Assembly (NCBI RefSeq): GCF_020509005.1 | Contig: NC_063022.1 | Coordinates: forward strand, 2,790,001-2,854,000 | Length of the DNA stretch: 64,000 nt | Direction: 5' to 3' | Origin: Fulvia fulva | Lineage: Eukaryota; Ascomycota; Dothideomycetes; Mycosphaerellales; Mycosphaerellaceae | Part shown: positions 38,120 to 48,096 of the stretch, one piece after another | How the letters are laid out: the number at the start of each line of letters is the position of its first letter | Position numbering within the stretch: the first letter of the stretch is position 1 | Made by a program: the position numbers and the translations under genes | Notes under the pieces: model-generated | Databases searched by the model: none | What the model was told of the DNA's origin: nothing | Seen by the model: only the letters and a program-made list of their open reading frames with translations

Positions 38120-39347
38120 ATGGCCGGCCTCCCAACGAGCGCAATGGCTCTTCAGCGCCAGCTCTGCCGCCCGTCTGCCTCCCTCGCAACCACCTTCGCC
38201 AAATCCACCCTCTCAACCTCACAATATCGCCGGAACCTCTCAGATATCGCTATCACGCGCACTGGAAAGCCCATTATCCGAGTCTCTGGTGGTCGCAGCA
38301 GTTTGGGAGGACACTGTGTGACTGTCTTCGGAGCAACGGGACAGCTCGGACGCTACATCGTGAACCGCATGGCAAAGGCAGGATGCACTGTGGTCATCCC
38401 ATACAGAGAAGAGATGGCGAAGCGGCATTTGAAAGTCACTGGGGATCTCGGACGTGTCGTCTTCATCGAGTACGACCTGCGCAACACTGCTTCGATTGAG
38501 GAGTCTGTGCGACACTCAGACATCGTCTACAACCTCGTCGGTCGCGACTACCCTACCAAGAACTTCGATCTCGAGGATGTACACGTTGAGGGAACACGGA
38601 GAATAGCGAACGCCGTCGCCAAGTACGATGTTGACCGCTTCATCCACGTCTCATCACACTCCGTCCACCCAGAATCACCCTCGGAGTTCTTCAGGACGAA
38701 GTGGCAGGGTGAGCAGGTCGCGCGCGAGATCTTCCCAGAAACCACCATTGTGCGCCCTTCACCGCTCTTCGGCTTTGAAGATCGCCTGCTCCACCGACTG
38801 GCAAAGGCTACCAACATCCTGACTGCAAACAACCTGCAAGAACGATTCTGGCCAGTGCATTCAATTGATGTCGGCAAGGCGCTTGAGGCGATCGGCCTGG
38901 ATGACAACACTGCTGGCCAGACCTTCGAGCTGTTTGGCCCAAAGCAATACACAATGGGCGAGATCTCAGAGTTGGTTGACAGGGAAATCTTCCACAAGAG
39001 GCGGCACGTCAATGTGCCAAAGCCAGTCCTGAAGCTCGCTATGGGCATCTTGAACAAGGCGCTGTGGTGGCCAGTGGGTAGCGCAGATGAGGTTGAGAGG
39101 GAATTCATGGACCAGTTCATCGACAAGAACGCCAAGACCTTCAAGGATCTTGACATTGAGCCGGGTGACATTGCGAACTTCACATACAAGTACTTGGTAA
39201 GTGGGAATAATTGCAAGCGCACGAGACAGATACTGACTTTCTGGACAGCAAGGATACCGAAGCTCATCATACTACGATCTGCCACCAATGACCGAGAAAG
39301 AGAAGCGGGAAGAGAAGAAGTACCTGCACGTTCTCGACGATCAATAG
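38120..39347 (+). CDS. NADH:ubiquinone oxidoreductase 39/40 kDa subunit (NDUFA9 type)
   Basis: Exon 1 ends at 39196 and exon 2 is 39249-39347, around a 52-bp intron (GTAAGT, TACTGAC branch, ACAG) in phase, giving 391 residues from ATG 38120. The start MAGLPTSAMALQRQLCRPSA looks like a mitochondrial targeting sequence, in a strong GCCATGG context. The frame is open further up to ATG 37937. A Rossmann NAD(P)-binding motif GATGQLG is at residues 71-77. VPYREE-type, NLVGRDYPTKNF and WPVHSIDVGKA blocks identify the atypical short-chain dehydrogenase subunit of complex I (Neurospora nuo-40). It binds NADPH structurally in the matrix arm. Confidence 0.92.
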
Positions 39348-40106
39348 ATGAGGAGCCTAGGCAGGACTTGATGGCTCGTATGAGCCAACTGTATATAAGA
39401 TACCGAAGCAAGTCCCTTTTGTCGCAGCCCTTCTGGCACGTCCTCGGATCATCTCAAGCTGTTGACATTGCCTTACACTTTACTCCGAAAGCGTTCCTGG
39501 GTGAGCGATGAGCCGTGTAGCTTAACCGCTTGTGGTTTCAGACCCAGTGCGAACGATCGGAGCATCGTGGCTGGACCTGCCTCAAGCTAAAAGGTAAGCG
39601 ACACGTTGCTGGACACGAAAGGTCGACTTGCCATGCACTGATCTTCCGGGAACGAAGTATCCATTTCTTAGCAACGCCGACCCAGTGCTCTCACGACTTG
39701 TGTCCCGAGCTCAGGAAAGTGTTCAGTATACTGGACCTGATCAGATTCATGTGATACATGAGAGCTTCGCAGGTACAAGCACGAATCCTCCATGGCCAGC
39801 GCCATCGCCTGCTCAATCACTCGAGACCAGACCTCAAAAGACCAACGGCATGGGCATGACCCCTAGACCTGGAGCGGATGCCAAAGACCAGGAACTTAAT
39901 GATGGCACGAAGACCGCGGTGCATTGAGGAAATTCTGTACGCATGGACAACGATGGGTGCGATCGAGACGAAGGTCCTCTACAGAACACCCAGGATGCCG
40001 CTCTCAAGTCATCACAAGATCATGATTCTGGAGGCAGTCGTCGTCAATGGTGCCGGCGGCATGCTCTCTCACTGTCTCTACAAACCCTTCATGAGTGTTT
40101 CGACAC
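39348..40106. other. Intergenic, no gene supported
   Basis: A plus-strand frame at 39628-39927 encodes 99 residues (FLSNADPVLSRLVSRAQESV and a Pro/Thr-rich end). It has no relatives I know and no clear promoter. I see no repeat and no RIP signature. Confidence 0.4.
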
Positions 40107-40658
40107 TTAGACTCTCTCGCACGCCACAAATGCACCCCTTGTAGGCGCACCTGTGTGAGTAATAGTGCCACAGAACTCAAATACATTTGCCTCGGGCGTG
40201 TGATAGATCACTCTATCGGGCCCAGGCGTAACGCCGCCAGTATAAGCTCCACCACCGGCAACGATTGGGAACTCAATCAACCCCTTTGATCCGTTACACA
40301 AGTCCACCCCCTCTCTGTTGTTGAATGGGTGGGTAACTGGGTACCTGATCGACACTCCTGTCAGCCTACAGCGACTGTCTCGGATAGAGTGGAGCGACAA
40401 AGCTCTTACCGGCGTGGGAATACACGAAATCCCCGTGTCTGTTGTGATCGGCCCCGGTGCTGTAGGCCACGTCCTGCGCGTATATGTTGTACTCGGTGTC
40501 TGGAATTCAACCACTGCAGCCCTCGACGGATCGATTTGGAAGGACACCCCACCTTCGCACTTCACAGCTTGATCTTGACGCTTGATGATTGGACTTGGTA
40601 CAGCCCAGGCGGTGCGGGCAGACAACAGCACTAGCGATAGTGCTATGGGGTACTTCAT
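40107..40658 (-). CDS. Secreted guanyl-specific ribonuclease (T1/F1-like), frame disturbed
   Basis: ATG at 40658 starts a clear signal peptide (MKYPIALSLVLLSARTAWA) followed by a KR processing-like site. The C-terminal half carries the RNase T1/F1 pattern: THPFNNREG (family His), IEFPIV with the catalytic Glu, GPDRVI with the catalytic Arg, and THTGA with the C-terminal His. The middle is inconsistent. An intron of about 70 bp with donor GTAAGA ends near 40340 (two possible acceptors). Upstream of it the protein-like reading (DVAYSTGADHNRHGDFVYSH) is in a different frame from the signal-peptide exon, so a one-base shift or a second intron lies near 40500. These are small secreted endonucleases cutting after G. 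It may be a pseudogene. Confidence 0.7.
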   Translation of the reverse strand: MKYPIALSLVLLSARTAWAVPSPIIKRQDQAVKCEGGVSFQIDPSRAAVVEFQTPSTTYTRRTWPTAPGPITTDTGISCIPTPVRALSLHSIRDSRCRLTGVSIRYPVTHPFNNREGVDLCNGSKGLIEFPIVAGGGAYTGGVTPGPDRVIYHTPEANVFEFCGTITHTGAPTRGAFVACERV

Positions 40659-41639
40659 GTTGGTGTTCTGGTCGAGGAGGTACGTGCTCGTGAGTGGTGC
40701 TCAAACTGTCCGGAAGTACAAACTCACCAGTCTTTAGATCCGGCTGCTTGCATACCACGAGGGTTAGGAAGCCTGGACTCGCGGCTGTCTTCTTGAAGCA
40801 TGCCGGAGCATGGCGAGACAAAGTCGTTCAGCTCGTGAGCAGGGCATGTTGGTGGCCAAGCTACACACCGAGAGTGAAGCTGTCGAGCTGGAAGCAGAGC
40901 AGTATCTGCACCTTCTTCCTCATGTGGCCTGCTGATGATGCAGTCACATCGAACATGCCGGGGAACACGGGTCCAAATCCGGCTTGAACGCATGTTGGCA
41001 TATGATTGTCACATCAGTGCTCCATGCAGGCTAATGCGACCGTGTAAATCTATTCACCTCACTCAAGCCTTGCATGTGCATGTGGAATTGCATAGACTAC
41101 TGGGGTGGGTAGCCTGAGGGACTCACTAAGGTAATGCTGAGGCAATACGAGAGTATCCATCCATTGCACATGCGTCAGAAAGTTCCGGTCCTCCCGCCGG
41201 CATACCCCTATGCGGACGAGCTTCCTCCCCACCTCCGCCAATGAGCAGCGTAGAGGTTGAGACGCGCTCGAGTTGTGCGAGAGTGCCCTGTTCGATGTTT
41301 CATAACACAATAGGGTCTAAACGGCGGCTCTCCTACACCATTGTAGTGTCCAAATGCCCCATCAAGACTCCGCCAGAGCTGATATGCTTGCCTCGAGGCA
41401 GTGTAAATTGCAGGGGTGCTGTGAAGATCGCTTTTCGGCCCCGAATGCGGCGCAGGAGTGACCCTGGTAGCTCTCCAGGGTGCAGCATACGAGACCGGTC
41501 TGGAATTAACGTGGAAAGCCGTCCTTGTATCTGCCCGCGAGTCCTCGCAGCATTATCTGACGATGGCCGATCTACTCAACCGTATGGCTCATCTTACCTC
41601 CCCTAAAGAACAAGCTAGGCGAGGACTTAACGGTTTATG
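40659..41639. other. Flank of the gene island, no gene seen
   Basis: Short frames occur on both strands without families. CA and TG are present at ordinary density up to about 41600. From about 41640 onward CA almost disappears, marking the edge of the RIP-affected transposon block. Confidence 0.45.
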
Positions 41640-43194
41640 TTTTGAGACTTTAGGACGAGATACTAATGCTAGACTAGCTTCTAGATATTAAAATCTATCG
41701 GACGTATAGCTAAGCTATAGAGATAGAGGTAGAAGAGCCTTAAGGAACCTAGAGGTAAAAGAGTAATAAGTAAGTAGTAGGTAAGTATAAAGAGTAGAAT
41801 AATCATTATTACTTAGTCTATCTAGAGGGGCTAAAAGTCGTCCTTTCGAGAGCGCCTTCCCGCGGCAGACGACGTAAGTACCTTCCTACGAAGGGAAACT
41901 AAGTCTCTCGAACCGTAGGGCTAGAAGGGTCGTCGATCCCCTTCTCCTACTCTCTCTTAGATTCGTACTTCTACGTACGACGAAGTAAAGCGACGCCTAT
42001 TCCTACGACCTACTACGACGCGACAATAACTCCGAGAATATAAAGATATAAACGAGGTATATACAAAATCTAAATATCAGAGCTCCGGAACTACGAGATA
42101 TTACGTTATTAATATAGGAAGTTATTATACGGGCTTATATAGAGTGTTTTAAAAGCAGACTATATATTATATATATTGTTATATAGGTATAGTATATATT
42201 CGTATAGAAGTTAGGATAGGTAATAGGAAACGAGGAAGGACTAATATAGTATTCGATAGTAAATAGTAGAATAGCTTTTAGTTATAAAGGTATCTTATTC
42301 CCTAGGATTAGAGACGTAGTCTCTTATACCTATATAGGGGGAATCTAGATCTCTAGTCCCTACTCCTTTCCCGACGCCTTAGCGGTTTTACCTACGTTTT
42401 ACTATACGACGACGATCTCTATAGTAGTCTCGTACTAATGCTATACTAGTGTCTCGACTAATACGATATACCTACCGACCTATATTTGTAACACTCCTAC
42501 TTAGGGCGTAAGGTAGAAAACAATTGTTCCTACTATACTAGCTATAGCTATTATACGAAGGTCTAGAACTAGGGACCGGCTAGTAGTTTAGTTAAACTAT
42601 CTATAACTATCTCCTTAGTATAGTAGTACTCCACTTTAATCTTTCTCTACTACTAGAGGTACCTAATATAGTTATAGGTAATATTAATATACTTAGATCT
42701 TTCGTAGATATAGGCGTCCTTAACTAAGGTTAGAGCCGCCTAATTGTCCCCTATAAGACGTACTGGCCGTAGTTTGTCAACGGTACTCTTATTAGCTAAG
42801 ACTATTAGTTAGAAAGAGCAGTCTCCTACTAAGCCTAGGTATTTTATTTCTCGGAGGACGGCCGCTAGGAATTAGGACTACTTTATAGTAGCGTTCATTA
42901 CTATAAACTCTACCTCTATAGTCGAGGTTACTATAGACTTCTACTTCTTACTTATCTAAGATATAGGGGTGCTATATACTAGCTAGACATATCCTAGGAT
43001 TAAGACTCTATCTACTCGATCTATCGCGTAGTCGGAGTCCGAGTATCTAGTTAGGACACCGCCGCTACGCCTAAATATTAACCCTAGGTCGGGGAACGAC
43101 CTTAGGTACCTCGAGACCTTATTTAGTACTTTTATATACCGCTTAGTTAGATCCGCGACATATATACTAGTTCTCCCGAGCGGGAAGGCTAGGT
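41640..43194 (-). mobile_element. Copia element, 3' part (RNase H and probable LTR), RIP-inactivated
   Basis: Minus-strand reading with TAG suppressed from 43194 downward gives RPDLAFPLGR, then YSDSDYAIDR (the Copia RNase H start, normally YSDADWAGD) and ending DSLTKLLAGP near 42590. This is the Ty1/Copia RNase H domain. Sequence from about 41640 to 42540 has no coding match and may be the 3' LTR; I could not define its ends. It continues at 48097 across the LINE insertion. Confidence 0.75.
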
Positions 43195-43209
43195 CCGGTC
43201 TCGTTATAG
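43195..43209. repeat. Target-site duplication of the young LINE, left copy
   Basis: CCGGTCTCGTTATAG here is repeated perfectly at 48082-48096. It lies inside RIP-altered Copia sequence, directly next to the TATC-type LINE tail. Confidence 0.92.
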
Positions 43210-43403
43210 ATAGATAGATGATTCATTTACCCGTTGTGGTGCCCTCCGGCCTATGCGGGTTTATGTCTATATATGTTACTGCATAAGGTAGGAAACCTAT
43301 TCCTAGGTAAAAACCTCCTCTCCTTCTCTAATAGCTTCCTTGCCATGAGTTCTCAGTTTTCCTTCCATTAGGGTGCACTAGTGTCATGGTGGTTAGCCTC
43401 TGA

Positions 43404-46400
43404 CTACCTTGTCTGCAACCCTAGAGTTGTCCCCCTCTTCCTGCTCTCCTCCTCCTTCTTTCTCTCCTCAATCCATCTCTCTGTTTCCCTAGTAAGAGAG
43501 AACTGCTCCAAAAATCCTTGGTGGATGATCCACCTTGTAATTCTCTGGAGGTCTCCCTTATTGCTGATCATGGCTTGGAAGTTTCTGTTCCTTGCCCTTG
43601 CCCTCCATTCACCTCTCCCTGTACTCCATTCTTTGCAAACCAGAAGTCTATGTTCGACATTCTGGGACAGGTAGCCGCATGGGCAACTCTTGTCTTCGAT
43701 ACCTGGGACTTTTCTCTGATGCAGGTATGCCCTGACTCCGATGTGTTCAGAGCGGATTTGTATTGCTATGCTTGCTTCTGACCTGGTCAGGTCTGAGTAC
43801 AGTAGGTAGTTGTGGCTACCAAACTGTTGGAGTGCCTTTGGGGTTCCTGGCCTCTGTGGGGTTCTTGTCCATTCAGTCTTCCAGAGGAGTCCTGCCATCC
43901 TTTCAGCTAGAGACTGTTGCTTCTTCCCTTAGCTGGCTGCTGATCCTCTCCCTTGAGCCCTTCTGTCCTGTTCCTGCTGGGCTAGGTGCAGCTGTTCTGT
44001 TAGTTCTTTGAACTTCTGCAGGTCCTGCTGCTTCTGTGGGGCTGGATTGGGTCTTGCTTGTCTGTGCCTTCTTGTGCACTGGCTCCTGATTTTGTTGACT
44101 GCCTTCTGGATTGCTAGCTGGGCTGGGTATGCAGACGTCTTTCCTGCATACTGGCATCTCAACCCTTGAAGGTAGAGCTTGGCTGGTGGGGAGCCAGACT
44201 CCATTTCGACCACCCTTGTTGGAGTTGACTTGTATGCTCCAAGCACCTTTTTCAGACAGGAGGCTTGGGCTCTGCTGATGGGATCTGCAATTCTCTTTGG
44301 GATCTTGTCTTGGGCTGACCAGATCTGGGCTCCATATAGCATGGCTGGCTTCACAATGGCCTTGTACATAACCTTTGCTTTCGCAAATGTGGCTCCCCAT
44401 GTGGAGGCTATAAGCCTGTCAATTGATTGCCTGTTGTTGTCTGCTCTTGCCTGTGCTTTCTTGACCTGTGGTCCCCAGCTGAGCTTTGGATCCATCCATA
44501 TTCCTAGCACCCTTAATTCACTTGAGGGTTCTGTTGTGTGTCCCTGAATAGTGATTGGGGCTTGCATATTGTGTCTGTTTCTGGCTCTACTGAAGTGGAT
44601 GAGTTGATACTTCTCTGGGGCAAATCTGGCTCCATGTTTCCTGGCCCATTCCTCACATTCCTTGTGTTTCTTCTGCAAGATTCTGCAGTTCTCTTCTGTG
44701 CTGTCTGACCAGGCTAGGATGTTTGTGTCATCTACAAACCCTGAGGCTGATGTGTTTCTGGAGTTTAGCTTTGCTGGCAGGTCTGCCATAAAGAGGAGAA
44801 ACAGGATTGGAGACATTGTTGATCCCTGTGGGATTCCTGTCTCTGTAGGCATGCTGTCAGATTTGTATCTGCCCAGTCTTAGTCTTGTGGTTCTGCCTCT
44901 GAGGAAGGACTCGATAAACTGGACTGTCCAGTTAGGGATAGCCTTCTGTTTCAGGATGTGGATCAGCCTCTGGTGTGAGACATTGTCAAAGGCTCCTGAT
45001 ATGTCTAGTGAGAGGAGTGTGGCTGCTTTGTTGTTCCCAAAGTGCCATAGGGTCTTGATCTGCTCTGTGATAAGTTCCACAGCTGTTAGTGTTGATCTTT
45101 GTTTCCTGCCTCCCATCTGTTCTTCAGGAAGGATTCCATGTTCTTCAGCTAGGTTTGTCAGCCTTTCTGCTATGATCTTTTCCAGGAGTTTGCCTAGTGT
45201 GTTGAGCAAGGCAATAGGTCTGTATGCCTTTAGCTTTGTGTAGTCCTCTTTCTGTGGTTTTCTCAAGACCACAGTCAGTGACTCCTTGAAGTGTTTAGGG
45301 CAGTGTCCTTGGGCCATGCACTGTGAAAAGATGTTTGACAGTGCAGGGGAGATCTGGTCCTTGCATGTCTTAATGAACAAGTTTGGATACCATCTGGTCC
45401 TGGGGCCTTGTTTCCTGAGAGTGTCTTAATGATGCTCTTGATCTCTCCCTCTCCCACTGTGCAGGATTGCTCTAGTGGTGTTGGATACACACTGCCCTCC
45501 AGATCCTGCAGGTCAGCTTCTACCTGTGTGCCAAAGAAATGTTTCCCCAATGCCTGTGCCTTTCCTGGGAGAGTGTGTTGGATTACTCCTTTCTGGTCTT
45601 CAATGTTTGGAAACTGGGGCAGCATGTTTCTGTCCTGTGTGGGTTGTCTTGCCCACTTTGCTAGTTTCCACATCTTCTCAGGATTCTGGGTAATGGATCC
45701 AACTGTTGACCTCCACTCCAGCATCTTGTCCCTCTTGATCTGGGCCTTCTTGTCTCTGGTTGCCTGGTTGTATCTGTCCCATGCTTCCTGGGAGTGGCTC
45801 TGGGTAAGGGCTCTCCTGGCCTGCCTGGCTGCCTTGACCTTCTCTGAGCATTCCTTTGTCCAGAATGGCTTCTGGTACAGTGACTGTTTCTTTTCTCTAG
45901 TGTGGGCTGCCGCAGTTTCCTGCATTGTTCTAACCAGTTCTGCCACTGCTTGGTCTATGTCTAAGGCTGTTTCCAGTCTCCTGGTCTCTAGTCCAGCTAG
46001 CTTCTGTTCCAGGTCTTGTCTGATCTGTTCCCAGTTGGCTGCCTTCCAGGCCAGCTGAGGTTCTAGGTCTCCTTCCTGCTGTGTCTGTGTTTCAAACTCC
46101 ACCTGAATTGGGAGGTGATCTGATGAGGACTCCAAGTCCTGGTTAACCCAGCATCTGGTGACCTTCTGCTGCAGGTCATGTGATGCAAAGCACAGGTCAA
46201 TGGTGCTTGAGCTTGCTCTCTGTGACCAGGTAGTTAGGCCCTTTGGGGTAACTAGGTGCATGTTGTTGCTTTGGGTAGTGGAGAGGAGTCTGTTAGCTAG
46301 GAAGTGATGGGCAGGTGCAAAGTCTGATCCCCATGTAGGATGGTGCAAGTTGAAGTCTCCCAGCACGATGTGTTGGGAGTCACTCTGCAGGATGTCTGGC

Positions 46401-46789
46401 AGCTGTTGTAGTGTGCCCAGCTGGGTGCTGCTTCTGGAGCTGGGGGGTGGGTTGTATACACTGTGGATGTGGATGCTGCCTTGGTTGGTGTTGAGTCTGA
46501 CTGAGGTGATGTCTCCTCCTTCCTGTTGGATTTGTTCCCAGCTGTCTGTTGCCATCTCTTTGCTGATGTACATGCATGTTCTTGGGGTGCCTTGTTTGGC
46601 TAGGAGTGTGTGATACCTTGGGTCGTTAGCAGTAGATGGTCTGTTAGATTTGCTGTTGATCCAAGGTTCCTGGACTGCAATAACTAGGTGTTTCTTTGGG
46701 TCCAGTGCTTGGAGAAAGCTTCTCTGGACCTTGTGCTGGCTTTTGTTGACGTTGTACTGGATAGTGGTAAGATTAGGTGTCTCAATCAT
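43404..46789 (-). pseudogene. LINE ORF2: endonuclease and reverse transcriptase
   Basis: ATG at 46789 begins a frame with the APE endonuclease: IQYNVNKS, VQEPWI, LGDFNLHHP and SSDHLPIQ. It then reaches the reverse transcriptase start NKAPGPDG. At about 45385 the frame shifts, consistent with loss of one base after the GPDGI block. The next frame carries GIPQGSTMSPILFLL and FVDD in SGFVDDTNILA (about 44730-44740). At 43931-43929 an in-frame TAA, probably CAA before, interrupts. The same frame then continues to a terminal knuckle CPCGYLSQNVEHRLLVC near 43670-43720 and stops at 43404. The protein would nick target DNA and copy the element RNA at the nick. As assembled it is not translatable in one piece. 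Confidence 0.88.
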
Positions 46790-48045
46790 GACTCATCCAT
46801 GCTGGTCTCCTGCTGGTCTTCTCGTGCTTCCTGCTGCTGGCTGCTATTTGGGATTGTGGTAAGGTTGAGCCTGCTTTGTGACGGGTCTCTTCCTGCAACC
46901 ACAATTGATTTTGGTCTACCCATAGCAGGGTGGCCTTGGGCCTGTGTGGTCTCTTCTGTTCTGCCTCTTTTCAGAGGGTTGTAGACAGTCCTTAGGGGTT
47001 CTTGGGTGATTGTCCCTGTCTGGAATCTGATAGGGGTGTTGATCCTGGCTTCTCTTGCCCTCCTCTTTGCCTCAATCCTAGCTGTGCAGTCTTGGGACCA
47101 GGAAGGGTGTTTCTTTCCACAGCATGCACATCTGGCTTCACTCTTTGGGGCTGTGCAATTCTGTACTTTGTGGCTACCAGCACAGTGGGAACAAGTGTCC
47201 TTTTGGCTTGGGCATCTAGTAGAGATATGACCATACTGTTGGCACTTGAAGCATTGCAGTAGTCTGTGGGTGCTTCTATGGATTTCTGTGTCCATTCTTT
47301 CGCATTCCCAGAAGATGCCCTTGTCAAGCACGGTGTTTGCCTGTTCTACAGTGCCTATCCAGAGCACTAGAGAAGACTCTCTCTTTGTGTCCTTTGTCTT
47401 TCTGTTGACCCATGCTGCTTTTGTGATCTGTAGCCCTGGGCATACAGCCTGGTTCTGGTCCTGCAGCCTCTTAAGGTCTCCTTCAATGTCAAACTTTGTG
47501 GTCATCCTATAGGCAATAACTATATTTTGTTGGTGTGAGACCTTAGCCGTCTTGCCTAGTTTGACTATCCACTCCTTCTGTGTCTCTAGCCTCTTCCTGT
47601 CTTGCTCCTGTGCTATGAACAGCTTAAGGACACCTCCCTTCTCTTTCCTGGCTCCAATGATGCCTTATATCCCAATCTTCTGTATAATCTCCTTGCCTGA
47701 CAGGCCCTCAATCTCTTTCTGCTCTTGCTGGTCGGAAATGTAGACCTTGATAGCTGTTTTCTAGGGGGGAGGGTTTTGGGATGCAACTGCTGCCTAGGTT
47801 GGTTGGCTTAGTTTCTAGCCTTCCTATGTCCTCTTCTTTGCTACTGCTGCTACTGTCCTGTTAATGATCTGTCCTGTTTGGCTCCTTAGTGCCTTTAGCC
47901 CTCTAAGGAGCTCCAAAATCATCCCCTTAAGTGCTCTTTCTAGGTGCTCGCTATCTCCTGCCATTGCCATTGTTTCTGCCTTCCTATAGACCTCCTTCCA
48001 CTCGTTACTCTCCTGCTCCTAGTCGTTTCCTACGATCGCTATCAT
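46786..48045 (-). pseudogene. LINE ORF1 (gag-like, three zinc knuckles)
   Basis: The last 239 codons (47505-46786) are open and carry three Cys/His knuckles: CFKCQQYGHISTRC, CSHCAGSHKVQNC, and CACCGKKHPSWSQDC. Upstream the same frame continues to an ATG at 48045 (MIAIVGND) but is cut by several stops, all readable as CAG-to-TAG or CAA-to-TAA: near 48021, 47860-47800, 47765 and 47667. The upstream peptide (WKEVYRKAETMAMAGDSEH, VYISDQQEQKEIEGLSGKE) fits an ORF1 N-terminus. The stop of ORF1 overlaps the ORF2 start. RIP-like damage is thus concentrated at the 5' end. Confidence 0.8.
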
Positions 48046-48081
48046 CGTGTCACGCCTCTGATTCTGATTAACATAGATAGC

Positions 48082-48096
48082 CCGGTCTCGTTATAG
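48082..48096. repeat. Target-site duplication of the young LINE, right copy
   Basis: This is a perfect copy of 43195-43209. After it the Copia reading resumes on the minus strand. Confidence 0.92.

Larger units (their letters stand above)
43210..48081 (-). mobile_element. Young LINE, nearly open, inserted in Copia
   Basis: The element is 4872 bp, bounded by a 15-bp duplication, with a GATA/TATC repeat tail at 43210-43222 (3' end). ORF1 and ORF2 overlap by ATGA. It is rich in TG/CA and very poor in CG (for example no CG and eleven TG in the 60 bases from 46381), the opposite of the surrounding sequence. Damage is light: one probable single-base deletion and one nonsense in ORF2, and several CAG-to-TAG or CAA-to-TAA changes in the first third of ORF1. 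Organisation is ORF1 with zinc knuckles, APE endonuclease, reverse transcriptase and a terminal Cys/His motif; no RNase H is visible. Confidence 0.93.

Noticed and set aside
40930..40985. tRNA-like T-loop string GGTCCAAATCC
   Set aside because: No A-box, acceptor stem or anticodon arm can be folded upstream; chance match.
46381..46600. Reading CG scarcity in the young LINE as RIP
   Set aside because: RIP here targets CpA; CA and TG are abundant in this element and its frames are mostly open, so the CG deficit needs another explanation.
43404..46789. RNase H domain in the LINE ORF2
   Set aside because: Between the reverse transcriptase thumb and the terminal Cys/His motif I found no DGS-type RNase H start and the spacing is too short.
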